Assembly (NCBI GenBank): GCA_900546645.1
Contig: URDR01000084.1
Location: 1 to 12,016 of the forward strand
Direction of reading: 5' to 3'
Origin: an uncultured Bacteroides sp.
GTDB lineage: Bacteria; Bacteroidota; Bacteroidia; Bacteroidales; Bacteroidaceae
DNA length: 12,016 nt
Positions 1 to 7,463 of the stretch are shown here, piece after piece. Under the pieces are notes generated by a model that saw only the letters and a list, made by a program, of their open reading frames with translations, had not been told where the DNA came from and did not search any database. Every line of letters begins with the position of its first letter. Position 1 is the stretch's first letter. The position numbers were made by a program, and so were the translations under genes.

Positions 1-356
1 GGTCTGCACAGCAAGTGATTGACTATATACTTGAAAATGGAGTACAGCCTAATCCGCTCTACCGCATGGGCTACAAACGTGTCGGTTGCTATCCTTGTGT
101 GATGGCTTCTCAACAAGATATTTACAATATCAGCGTACAGGACACGGAAAGGATAAATTACATCGCTAAACTCGAACAACGATTAAATAGCAGTTTCTTC
201 GGTCCTGATAAAATTTCATCGAAATATTATCAGGGCGACTATCCGCTAATCAGAGATGTTGTTCGCTATGTACAAGGTAAACGTGCCGGAGGTTCTCTGT
301 TCGATGATGATAATGTGGCAACAAGTTGCATGAGTTATTACGGACTTTGTGAATGA
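1..356 (+). CDS. PAPS-reductase-family protein (DndC-like), 3' part only
   Basis: This is the C-terminal part (about 117 residues) of a gene cut by the left edge. The frame is open from base 3, so the GTG at 15 is internal and not the start. It contains NPLYRMGYKRVGCYPCVMAS, the Cys-x-x-Cys segment found near the end of phage phosphoadenosine-phosphosulfate-reductase-like proteins, and ends with a second cysteine pair (CMSYYGLCE). The four cysteines could hold an Fe-S cluster or zinc, as in APS reductases and DndC; that is inference. The nucleotide-binding PP-loop would lie upstream of the window. Such genes are common in phages, and the true substrate is usually unknown (sulfur assimilation or nucleic-acid thiolation). 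The stop at 354-356 is followed closely by the next gene, so the two are probably co-transcribed. The family call is fairly sure; the specific reaction is not. Confidence 0.72.
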   Translation, partial: SAQQVIDYILENGVQPNPLYRMGYKRVGCYPCVMASQQDIYNISVQDTERINYIAKLEQRLNSSFFGPDKISSKYYQGDYPLIRDVVRYVQGKRAGGSLFDDDNVATSCMSYYGLCE

Positions 357-369
357 CAAAGGAGAACTT

Positions 370-624
370 ATGAACAGGAAAAAAATTATACGAACCATCA
401 GAGCCTTTAAGAAGATTCTGAAACAAGGTGCTCCTCAAACAGCAATGAAGTGCAGCTTTTGGGATGTTCATGAAAAGCGATACACAGCCGATGAAATAGC
501 CGCTCGTTTTTTACGGATGAAAGGCTATAACGTGAGAATTGAAATAGATGATAATACAGAGAATCCCTCTTATTGTTTCGGATACATTCGGTTCTATCGC
601 TATGTAACAATCAGTTTTAACTAA
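370..624 (+). CDS. Small unknown phage protein, 84 aa
   Basis: I do not recognise this protein. The ATG at 370 is preferred because AAAGGAG at 358-364 lies 5 bases upstream, a clear Shine-Dalgarno site and one of the few in this window. The in-frame GTG at 349 would add seven residues and overlap the preceding gene. The N-terminus is strongly basic (MNRKKIIRTIRAFKKILKQG). The middle (YTADEIAARFLRMKGYNVRIEI) reads like a short helix-turn-strand, and the end is rich in aromatic residues (FGYIRFYRYVTISF). There is no membrane segment or signal peptide. It sits 13 bases after the PAPS-reductase-like gene and 17 before the next one, in the same orientation, so it probably belongs to the same transcript. 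Its role is unknown. Confidence 0.6.
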   Translation: MNRKKIIRTIRAFKKILKQGAPQTAMKCSFWDVHEKRYTADEIAARFLRMKGYNVRIEIDDNTENPSYCFGYIRFYRYVTISFN

Positions 625-641
625 TAATCAAGACAAGAACA

Positions 642-1154
642 ATGAAATTTAAATCACATATATGTACCACACGTGAGCAGTCAAAAAGATTGCTCGCATT
701 GGGACTAAAGCCGGGAACGGCAGATATGGTGTATCATTACACTAAGAGTAAAGTACCTGCATTGGAATGGGAGTTGCAAACTAAGCCGCCAACATCAAGA
801 GGTGAGTTTTGGACACCCCAAAGAATAGCAAAGTTAGCATTTCCTTTTCATAAGCATCCAGATGGAACACCGATGACCGGTGAAGAGGTGTTTGATGAAT
901 TGTGGGGAAAGGATGTTCCTGCATGGAGTCTGTCAAGGCTGCTGGAACTGATGCCAAAGTACATTGAACAAAACAACAGGCCAAATGTCGATTTAGACAT
1001 AAACAGTGATGGGCAGTATTGGTTTGTTTCTTATGATGAACTCGGATATGACATAAAGAATCAAGAAATGAAACAGGATTTGTTTGATGCAATTATTTCC
1101 ATGATTGATTGGCTTATTACCAATGGATATTTCAATAAAGAGTTTGTTAAATAA
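642..1154 (+). CDS. Conserved-looking phage protein of unknown function, 170 aa
   Basis: This is a soluble protein without signal peptide or membrane segment. It can be divided into an N-terminal basic part (residues 1-45), a middle region WTPQRIAKLAFPFHKHPDGT with GEEVFDELWGKDVPAWSLS, and an acidic C-terminal part ending in a predicted amphipathic helix (DLFDAIISMIDWLITNGYF). The wording is familiar from Bacteroides phage hypothetical proteins, but I know no assigned function. Its stop codon shares one base with the start of the methyltransferase (TAATG at 1152-1156). That suggests translational coupling, and the protein may work with or alongside DNA modification; this is inference from position only. 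No catalytic motif is recognisable. Confidence 0.7.
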   Translation: MKFKSHICTTREQSKRLLALGLKPGTADMVYHYTKSKVPALEWELQTKPPTSRGEFWTPQRIAKLAFPFHKHPDGTPMTGEEVFDELWGKDVPAWSLSRLLELMPKYIEQNNRPNVDLDINSDGQYWFVSYDELGYDIKNQEMKQDLFDAIISMIDWLITNGYFNKEFVK

Positions 1155-2605
1155 TGGTTGTGTTAAGTCTATTCGATGGCATGAGTTGTGGGCAGATAGC
1201 CTTGCACGAACTTGGAATAATCCCCGAAACCTATTACGCTTCGGAGATTGACAAGTTCGCCATAGCCCAAACACAGCTCAATTTCCCCGACACGATACAA
1301 TTGGGTGATGTCGCAGAAGTGGATGTGTCCCGGTTGAAGCCTGTTGATTTGCTCATCGGTGGTTCACCGTGCCAATCATTCAGTTTTGCAGGAAAGCGTG
1401 CCGGAATGAAGACCACTGAAAACGAGGAAATCTACACACTTGACAGATACTTGCAGTTGAAAGCGGATGGGTTTAAATTCGAGGGGCAAAGTTATTTGTT
1501 TTGGGAATATATGCGCATCCTTACCGACATTCGCAAATACAATCCCAATGTGCTTTTCTTGTTGGAAAATGTGGAAATGGGCAAAAAATGGGAACGGGTA
1601 TTGAGTGATGCCATCGGTCTTTATGGTGTACATATCAATTCAGCACTCGTATCGGCACAGAACCGCAAACGCGTCTATTGGACAAACATACGGACAAGAC
1701 AAGAGGGCTTGTTTGGTGATTTGTATTCTGATATTCCTCAACCGGAAGATAAAGGGATATTACTCCGTGATATATTGGATGAAGATGTGGGCGAAAAATA
1801 CTACCTGTCAGACATGAAAATAGAATGGCTTGAAAAACATTCCGCAAAAACAGGCAATGCGTTTCATAAATTTACCGGTACAGATAAGGCTTGTTGTATT
1901 ACATCCACTGCGGAAGTGAAAAATAACCTTTCTACGAATTATGTATGTGTTGCAATGCGTGGCAGAAACCCTGACAATCCATCAAACCGCACATCCGGCA
2001 TTCATACCGAACAACGCATCGAGCCAAACATGGACGGAAAAACAAATTGTTTGACAAGCGTTCAGAAAGACAATCTTATTCTGCAACGTCCTCGCGGAAA
2101 CAATCAAGGCGGAGAGTTCACTGAGAAAGCACCCACATTGACTTCCAATCATTGGGAACAGAACAATCTGCTTATGAAAAGAATTAACCAACTTAACATT
2201 TCAGACGAAAGCAATGGCAGACAACCATATCAACAGAATCGAGTATTCGATATTGATGGCATATCTCCTGCGTTAATGAATGGCCATGCGGGGCAGACCA
2301 TCAATGTACTAATCAAAAACAAGCGTATTAAAGATAATCTGCGTAGAACCGATGACAAAAGTCTTACTCTTCTTGCCACATCGTATAAAGGTGCTGAGTC
2401 AAACGGTATGACCCTCGTAAAAAATGGCGAGTATCGCATCCGGCGTCTTACACCGACCGAATGTGCAAGGCTGCAAACCATTCCTGACTGGTATAAATGG
2501 CAATGTAGTGAAACGCAGCAATACAAAATGCTTGGTAATGGCTGGACTGTAGCCGTTGTCTCGCATATACTTCAATATCTAAAATTTAAAACATTACAAT
2601 CATGA
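1154..2605 (+). CDS. DNA (cytosine-5-)-methyltransferase
   Basis: This enzyme transfers a methyl group from S-adenosylmethionine to C5 of cytosine in a specific DNA sequence. The C5-MTase motifs appear in order: I (LSLFDGMSCGQ, residues 4-14), IV with the catalytic Cys73 (GGSPCQSF), VI (ENV, 138-140), VIII (QNRKRVYW, 169-176), IX (RRLTPTECARLQTIPDW, 430-446) and X (LGNGW, 460-464). At 483 aa it is intact and longer than the minimal enzyme because the region between motifs VIII and IX, the target-recognition domain, covers about 250 residues and holds a degenerate internal repeat. No restriction endonuclease lies beside it, so an orphan phage enzyme protecting phage DNA from host restriction is likely. 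Its target sequence cannot be read from the protein. The start overlaps the previous stop by one base and the end overlaps the next ATG by four. Confidence 0.95.
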   Translation: MVVLSLFDGMSCGQIALHELGIIPETYYASEIDKFAIAQTQLNFPDTIQLGDVAEVDVSRLKPVDLLIGGSPCQSFSFAGKRAGMKTTENEEIYTLDRYLQLKADGFKFEGQSYLFWEYMRILTDIRKYNPNVLFLLENVEMGKKWERVLSDAIGLYGVHINSALVSAQNRKRVYWTNIRTRQEGLFGDLYSDIPQPEDKGILLRDILDEDVGEKYYLSDMKIEWLEKHSAKTGNAFHKFTGTDKACCITSTAEVKNNLSTNYVCVAMRGRNPDNPSNRTSGIHTEQRIEPNMDGKTNCLTSVQKDNLILQRPRGNNQGGEFTEKAPTLTSNHWEQNNLLMKRINQLNISDESNGRQPYQQNRVFDIDGISPALMNGHAGQTINVLIKNKRIKDNLRRTDDKSLTLLATSYKGAESNGMTLVKNGEYRIRRLTPTECARLQTIPDWYKWQCSETQQYKMLGNGWTVAVVSHILQYLKFKTLQS

Positions 2606-2838
2606 ACTCAACAGTATTAAAGGAAATTATGGCATTTTTACTCGGACGAAAGTATTATGCAAATATTATAGCAACAAGAGGTACAACGAAACAAGAAATT
2701 TGTTCCTACATCTTCGCTACAAAAGAAGCAGCTGAGCGGCATCGGGATGAAATTGAAACAACTCTGTCATTCCGGTATATCGAAACTGTTTCGTTCCGCT
2801 CCCGAAAAATCAGTTTGGAAGCGGCAGTTAAAAGTTAA
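2602..2838 (+). CDS. Small unknown protein, 78 aa
   Basis: The ATG at 2602 overlaps the methyltransferase stop by four bases (ATGA), a typical translational-coupling arrangement that supports this short gene being real. The protein is soluble and basic. It has a hydrophobic N-terminal stretch too short for a membrane helix (VLKEIMAFLLG), a strand-like section (KYYANIIATRG), and a charged helix (FATKEAAERHRDEIETTL) followed by a strand. The pattern strand-helix-strand with KEAAERHRDEI resembles small phage proteins that place a helix over a sheet, but I cannot name a family. It was probably co-expressed with the methyltransferase. Confidence 0.65.
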   Translation: MNSTVLKEIMAFLLGRKYYANIIATRGTTKQEICSYIFATKEAAERHRDEIETTLSFRYIETVSFRSRKISLEAAVKS

Positions 2839-2874
2839 ACAATTCGGGTATCATTCATATACTATATTTGGACT

Positions 2875-3300
2875 ATGATATTTAATAAAATAACAAAATG
2901 GTGGCAGTCGTTCCGGTTCTACATCATTGCCGACCCTGCCGACAATTCTGTAACACTCTCAAAGGCGTTGTTCAACCATATGAAGGACAACGCCCATGAG
3001 GGCGATGAGGCTCGTATATTCGTGTTCAAGATTACGGATTCAAGCAGCTTCGGGTTCATGACAAACCCAAGCATCGAGCAACCTACGCAAATGTGCAATA
3101 TTCAGTACAATGGGAAATACCGTTGTATCGGTTTTGAAACACTCTGTCCGTCTGTCGGGCAAATTCTATATACATACGGACTAAATGCTTCACAGCGTGT
3201 CAAATTATCCGTATCCGTATGCCGTACAGTGCAGGGCAAAGTTTACTATCAAATAGAACGACCACATGAAAAGCATATTAGGAAATACACGAAAGGCTGA
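2875..3300 (+). CDS. Unknown phage protein, 141 aa
   Basis: I do not recognise a family with a known function. The protein opens with a tryptophan-rich amphipathic segment (KITKWWQSFRFYIIADP), then alternates strands and short loops (EARIFVFKITDSSSFGFM, GKYRCIGFETLCPSVGQILYTYGL, RVKLSVSVCRTVQGKVYYQI). That suggests a mostly beta fold. There is no signal peptide. Thirty-six bases separate it from the gene upstream, the largest gap in this run. They contain TATATTTG at 2863-2870, a match to the Bacteroides -7 box, but it lies only four bases from the ATG. The last 35 bases overlap the next gene, which starts in another frame at 3266. It lies directly before the AbrB-like gene and the large virion gene, so a structural or late-function role is possible but not shown. 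Confidence 0.68.
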   Translation: MIFNKITKWWQSFRFYIIADPADNSVTLSKALFNHMKDNAHEGDEARIFVFKITDSSSFGFMTNPSIEQPTQMCNIQYNGKYRCIGFETLCPSVGQILYTYGLNASQRVKLSVSVCRTVQGKVYYQIERPHEKHIRKYTKG

Positions 3301-3634
3301 TATTACTTTTCACGACAATGGACGTATCAATATATCTGCCAGAGTGTCCAAGTTATTGGAATTGTCACATGGTGATGTAATTGATATAATGGACGGACAG
3401 GGTGAAATATATCTGTATGTCAAGCACCGTGTGCCGGTTGTCGGTAGGCACGAGGGGATGGTATTCCGTTCCAATAAGAACGGAAATCATTGTATAGCCT
3501 CATCCGTGATACTCTGCCGTTACATAATTACAAGGTGCGGAGGAAGTGGAAAGGTACGGTTGTGTTGTGGGACTCCTGTAGAATTGCAACACTACGGGAA
3601 AGCATTGCCGATTATAATTAAATACATATTGTGA
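3266..3634 (+). CDS. AbrB-like (SpoVT/AbrB swapped-hairpin) small protein, 122 aa
   Basis: Residues about 10-55 (GRINISARVSKLLELSHGDV, then IDIMDGQGEIYLYVKHR) follow the pattern of an AbrB-type swapped-hairpin domain: a glycine-starting strand, a hydrophobic strand, a short LLEL helix, then GD and two more strands. Members usually bind DNA as dimers, either as transition-state regulators or as antitoxins. The second half (residues 60-122) has four cysteines, including CRYIITRCGGSGKVRLCCG, and no clear assignment; it might bind metal. The start overlaps the preceding gene by 35 bases, a long overlap, but no better downstream start keeps the AbrB-like part whole. One base separates the stop from the ATG of the 898-aa gene. 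The resemblance is by eye and the domain call is tentative; it could instead be a small structural protein. Confidence 0.6.
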   Translation: MKSILGNTRKADITFHDNGRINISARVSKLLELSHGDVIDIMDGQGEIYLYVKHRVPVVGRHEGMVFRSNKNGNHCIASSVILCRYIITRCGGSGKVRLCCGTPVELQHYGKALPIIIKYIL

Positions 3635-3635
3635 T

Positions 3636-6332
3636 ATGATTAAAGAGATTAAATACAATGGTTATACCGCCAATCCGTCCGACTACGCATGTCCGGACGG
3701 AGATTTGGCAACATCAATAGGCGTTATTCCCGAAGATGGTTCACTTAAATCTATATTGCCACCATCTGAGGTGTTCCGGCTTGAAAGTGGGGCATCTGTC
3801 ATGTATATCCATGAAACGGCAAACATAAAACATTACATCATCTTCAAAAACAATGCGATTAGTTGGTGGGACGGCACAGATGAGCATGAACAGGTATCTC
3901 TTCGTACATTCAAGGAGATATACCAAATAAATGCCATTGGAAACACACTTCTCGTTTTGTCGGAAGATGGTATGCATTATTTCCTATGGAAAGGAAATGA
4001 CGATGGGTATTTGTACCTCGGTACTAAAATTCCCGAATGCCCTTTGTCATTTGGTTTGCAAGGGGAAATGGTTCGCACGGATGAGTTCTCCATATCATTT
4101 GATGCCATTAACGAAGGTAGTATTTGGAATGAATTTTCAGATAGTAATAAAACACGAATAACAGACCAAGTACTTGCACATGTAAACAAGTTTATTGCAG
4201 AGAGGTCAACCAATAAAGGAAAATTCCTTTTCCCGTTCTTTGTCCGATACGCCTATCGCCTATACGATGGAACTTTGACAATGCATTCTGCCCCTATTCT
4301 GATGATTGCTTCATCTGACCTCGCACCGCAGGTTTTTTGGACGCACCTAACAGGAAAGGGGAAATATACGGATGCACAGCTGCGTGTATGCGGAATGCTA
4401 CACGACCTTGACTATGCAGTCATTCATAATTCACGGCTTGAAATGATTAAGAATTGGAGAGATATTGTTCGCTCGGTAGATGTTTTTGTTTCAAAACCGA
4501 TTTATACATACGACCAAAACGGGAAATGCACACGGTTTGCTCAATCAGAAAGTTATAATTCTTATTGCGTATGCAAGCATACCAATCAGGCTGCATCAAC
4601 TTCAAAATACCCTCTTCGTTATCAGCGTCATACATTCAATAAACTGTATGCTTTTACTTTTGACCCGAACGGATTGACATATCCTGCCGGACGTTTGATG
4701 ATTCCTCGTAGGAGCATTGATGATGTCAAAGAGGATATTCGCTCCACATCACAGTTCTATTTACTTGAGAGTATTCCTGTAGAGCAGCTTACAACGGCAC
4801 GGACAAAATTGGTTGTTGAGGAAGACTATTTGCAGTCACTTGTCACTCGTGAGGTTATGACGGACGATTATGATAGCCATGATAAATTGTTGCCTAATTA
4901 TTCATTTGTGTATAACTCAAGGCTCAATCTTGCCAATATCAGGAAAGAACTATATGACTTATATAATATTGGAGCTATGATACCATATACCAATGGTTAT
5001 GTCGCAAACTGGAATGGAATGCCACCTACTCACATGGATGGGACGATGGGGGCGACCGTTTACTTTTATATAAAACAAGATGGCCGGGATATTGTGGTTA
5101 GTGGAGAGTCCTATCAGGTTTCATTCTATAGCCCTCCATTCTTATTTTTGTTCTATCCCAATATAAACGCATATAAAGCAGTCATTGTAACTCACTATGG
5201 CATTCCTATGTATTATGAAGTCACGTTGGAACAACATAAATTCCTCAATGGTTCTTTCTATTTTGCCGGTTGGGAAAATCCGAAAGAAGGTAGTAGCAGC
5301 TATCCTACTACAAGCCCATTGGCGGAAAGAATAATTGATTTGCCCAACAAAATATATACATCGGAAGTGAACAACCCGTTTCATTTTCCGGTACTCGGCA
5401 TCAATACGGTTGGAACAGGAACTATTCTCGGCATTTGCGCTGCTGTGAAAGCATTGTCTGAAGGTCAGTTTGGACAGTTTCCTCTTTATGCCTTTACTAC
5501 GGAAGGAGTATGGGCGTTGGAAGTGTCTGCTACAGGAACATACTCCGCCAAACAACCGATTACTCGTGATGTGGTCATTAACCCCGACAGCATTACCCAG
5601 ATTGACACTGCCGTCCTGTTTGCAACCGATAGAGGTATTATGCACATCAGCGGCTCGTCCACACAATGTATATCCGACATCCTGAATACGGAGGATTTAT
5701 TCAGCATTGCCGACCTGCCTAAGTCTGATGCGTTGATAAACATCTTCAACGAAAAATCCGATGAAAGCGAAAAGATTACACTCGCAGACATCACGCTGTT
5801 GCCGTTCAACGAATTTCTACGAGGTTGCCGTATGGTGTATGACTATACCCACCAGCACATCATCGTATATAACAGTGCAGTGCGTTATGCTTATGTTTTC
5901 TCTTTGAAGTCAAAATTGTGGGGTATGATGTATTCCGATATTGTGGCTAATGTCAATTCCTATCCCGAAGCATTTGCCATGGCGGAAGGTTCGAGATTGG
6001 TCGATTTCTCCAAGTCTAATGCTGAGAATATAACAACTCTCATTATAACTCGTCCATTCAAGATGGACAACCCTGATTCGTTTAAAACTATAAACGCCGT
6101 CATACAGCGCGGTATGTTCCACTCGACCCATATTCAGCAGGTGCTGTATGGTTCAAACGACCTCATACATTGGCACGTTGTATGGAGCAGCGTGGATAAC
6201 ATTATGCGAGGCTTCCGGGGGACACCCTATAAAGCCTACCGTCTTGCTCTTGTCTGCCGTTTTGATAAAGCGGAAAGCATATACGGATGTACCGTTGCGT
6301 TCGAGCCGCGTATGACAAACCAAGTACGATAG
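3636..6332 (+). CDS. Large virion protein, possible stabilization/tail-hub protein (P22 gp10-like segment), 898 aa
   Basis: This is the largest gene of the window. The protein has no signal peptide or membrane helix and is dominated by alternating beta-strands. Residues about 617-690 (PLYAFTTEGVWALEVSATGT, RDVVINPDSI, AVLFATDRGIMHISGSS) match the kind of repeated propeller-like strands seen in P22 gp10-type 'packaged DNA stabilization' proteins and in the so-called stabilization proteins of podovirus-like Bacteroidota phages. In those phages the protein plugs the portal and connects the tail. The N-terminus (KEIKYNGYTANPSDYACPDG) looks like an assembly-peptide start rather than an enzyme. At nearly twice the length of P22 gp10 (about 470 aa), it would carry extra domains. 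The gene starts one base after the previous stop and is the last + strand gene before the terminator. Virion location is likely; the precise role is inference. Confidence 0.65.
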   Translation: MIKEIKYNGYTANPSDYACPDGDLATSIGVIPEDGSLKSILPPSEVFRLESGASVMYIHETANIKHYIIFKNNAISWWDGTDEHEQVSLRTFKEIYQINAIGNTLLVLSEDGMHYFLWKGNDDGYLYLGTKIPECPLSFGLQGEMVRTDEFSISFDAINEGSIWNEFSDSNKTRITDQVLAHVNKFIAERSTNKGKFLFPFFVRYAYRLYDGTLTMHSAPILMIASSDLAPQVFWTHLTGKGKYTDAQLRVCGMLHDLDYAVIHNSRLEMIKNWRDIVRSVDVFVSKPIYTYDQNGKCTRFAQSESYNSYCVCKHTNQAASTSKYPLRYQRHTFNKLYAFTFDPNGLTYPAGRLMIPRRSIDDVKEDIRSTSQFYLLESIPVEQLTTARTKLVVEEDYLQSLVTREVMTDDYDSHDKLLPNYSFVYNSRLNLANIRKELYDLYNIGAMIPYTNGYVANWNGMPPTHMDGTMGATVYFYIKQDGRDIVVSGESYQVSFYSPPFLFLFYPNINAYKAVIVTHYGIPMYYEVTLEQHKFLNGSFYFAGWENPKEGSSSYPTTSPLAERIIDLPNKIYTSEVNNPFHFPVLGINTVGTGTILGICAAVKALSEGQFGQFPLYAFTTEGVWALEVSATGTYSAKQPITRDVVINPDSITQIDTAVLFATDRGIMHISGSSTQCISDILNTEDLFSIADLPKSDALINIFNEKSDESEKITLADITLLPFNEFLRGCRMVYDYTHQHIIVYNSAVRYAYVFSLKSKLWGMMYSDIVANVNSYPEAFAMAEGSRLVDFSKSNAENITTLIITRPFKMDNPDSFKTINAVIQRGMFHSTHIQQVLYGSNDLIHWHVVWSSVDNIMRGFRGTPYKAYRLALVCRFDKAESIYGCTVAFEPRMTNQVR

Positions 6333-6365
6333 TTTTCAGGTAAAACAGATTGTTTATAAAGGAGA

Positions 6366-6398
6366 AAGAGCCGGGATGCGTGATGCACCTCGGCTCTT
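6366..6398. terminator. Bidirectional intrinsic-type terminator hairpin between convergent genes
   Basis: An 8-bp perfect stem AAGAGCCG (6366-6373) / CGGCTCTT (6391-6398) continues, after single-base bulges, into GG/CC and TGC/GCA pairs closing a 5-base loop (6380-6384). It lies between the stop of the 898-aa gene (6332) and the stop of the - strand gene (6404), where both transcription units must end. The T-tract on the + side is weak (GTCTATT); on the - side, CTCTTTCTCCTTT follows. A bidirectional terminator is the simplest reading. Confidence 0.75.
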
Positions 6399-6403
6399 GT
6401 CTA

Positions 6404-6934
6404 TTAAAACGGCTTGCATTTCCGTCTTATCTTGCCTTTCCTTGATACAAGCGATGTCTGTATCTTGCTTTTCAGTTCTTTGAATTTTCCCTCCCAATTC
6501 GCCTGACTACCTGGATTGGTGATGCTCATCCAATCGGCAAGCACCCTGCATACAAGATATTCATGTATCAGATGATTTAGTAACTGCACGGTCGTCATTG
6601 AAAAGCCAACCGGCAAATTCAGTACAATATCGTATGCTTCAGGAGCAGTCAGTACATTATCGAAATTTTCTTGCGTCTCGCCTATTTCCGTTTTTGTATA
6701 GGGAAAAAGCATTTCCACACATTCGGCATGGGCAAGATTCAGTACCCTTGTTACCCGGTCGATATTTCCTTTCTGACCGATGTCGAATACCTGATGCCGG
6801 GCGTGTACATCGTCTGTTTTCATGATGTCGCCCTCAACAAACGAATAGTTCTCGGCATCATATATCAGTTCCGACCGTTTGAATGTCAGCGTTACAGATT
6901 TAGTCTGTAGCTGATTATCACTACAGCAATACAT
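6404..6934 (-). CDS. Unknown protein, third member of a tandem paralog trio, 176 aa
   Basis: The ATG at 6934 is chosen; a TTG at 6940 overlapping the upstream stop would add two residues. This protein is a diverged sister of the two genes just upstream on the - strand. All three share an N-terminal motif ending in a strand-helix (here KRSELIYDAENYSFVEGD), a central strand (YDIVLNLPVGF), and a helix followed by D/K-W-x-x-x-T-N (here LADWMSITN). This copy has lost the RP-T-Y ending of the other two and instead ends in a very basic tail (SRKGKIRRKCKPF). No signal peptide or membrane helix is seen. Shared order and spacing imply tandem duplication. Three similar soluble proteins of this size in a late phage region could be subunits of a hetero-oligomeric virion part, such as a ring or connector, but that is only a guess. 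Confidence 0.7.
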   Translation of the reverse strand: MYCCSDNQLQTKSVTLTFKRSELIYDAENYSFVEGDIMKTDDVHARHQVFDIGQKGNIDRVTRVLNLAHAECVEMLFPYTKTEIGETQENFDNVLTAPEAYDIVLNLPVGFSMTTVQLLNHLIHEYLVCRVLADWMSITNPGSQANWEGKFKELKSKIQTSLVSRKGKIRRKCKPF

Positions 6935-6936
6935 TA

Positions 6937-7452
6937 TCAACTATATGTAGGGCGTTCAGGGCGACTGCGTTTATACAAAGCACGCTTCACATTCTCTAAC
7001 GATACTCCTGAATGGGAAATATAGGTTTCTGCATCCTCCTTGTTTGTAATGGCGAACCAATCTCCAAGAGCCATGTCCACAAGGTAAGAATGTATGCCGT
7101 TTCCCAATGCGTCTGCCGATGAGTTGTTGTAGTTGCTTGGCAGCTCAAACGAAAGTTCAAGCACTCCGTCATTGTCAATCTGTTCGGCAATTAGGTTATC
7201 GCTCGTGGTTTTGTCTTCCGACAGATACTCTCCGAGCAGACTTTTCAAAGCCGAGAAAGCGTTGGCCAAGGAACGGCGGATTTGGTAGCTGTTCTCATCA
7301 TCATCACTTGCTTGCATGTTCGAGGCAGCTTCGTATGTCTTTTTGCCTTCTGCCTCTCGTGCCTGTCCTGTCAAGTATGCCTTATTCTGAATGTCATAGA
7401 TAAGTTCTTTAACTTGTTGCGTGACGGTCAATGTCTTTTTATTCTCTGCCAT
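6937..7452 (-). CDS. Unknown protein, second member of a tandem paralog trio, 171 aa
   Basis: This is the middle copy of the trio. Shared features are VKELIYDIQNKAYLTGQARE near residue 14, an acidic linker (ASDDDENSY), the central strand (GVLELSFELPSNYNN), the GDWFAITN motif, and the C-terminal RPERPTYS. The last feature parallels MRPTYD in the first copy. The protein is acidic, soluble and without targeting signals. It starts 11 bases after the stop of the upstream copy, and its stop is 2 bases before the ATG of the downstream copy, so the three are surely co-translated from one mRNA. I know no named family, and function is undetermined. Because it keeps both the N- and C-terminal motifs, it is the best query for structure prediction. 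Confidence 0.72.
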   Translation of the reverse strand: MAENKKTLTVTQQVKELIYDIQNKAYLTGQAREAEGKKTYEAASNMQASDDDENSYQIRRSLANAFSALKSLLGEYLSEDKTTSDNLIAEQIDNDGVLELSFELPSNYNNSSADALGNGIHSYLVDMALGDWFAITNKEDAETYISHSGVSLENVKRALYKRSRPERPTYS

Positions 7453-7463
7453 AATACATTTAT

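Noticed and set aside
15..356. GTG at 15 as the start of the first gene
   Set aside because: The frame is open back to base 3 and the protein would begin within a known family domain, so the gene is cut by the window edge.
1154..2605. Restriction-modification system
   Set aside because: No endonuclease-like gene lies beside the methyltransferase; the small neighbours have no nuclease motif.
2863..2870. TATATTTG, an exact Bacteroides -7 box, as promoter of the 141-aa gene
   Set aside because: It ends four bases before the ATG, so the transcript would be leaderless, and there is no TTTG box about 20 bases upstream. It may be chance in AT-rich sequence.
5142..5666. Long antisense reading frame of 174 codons inside the 898-aa gene
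   Set aside because: It is the reverse-strand shadow of a well-supported gene, has low-complexity unlikely composition (many Cys, Arg, Ser), and no start context.
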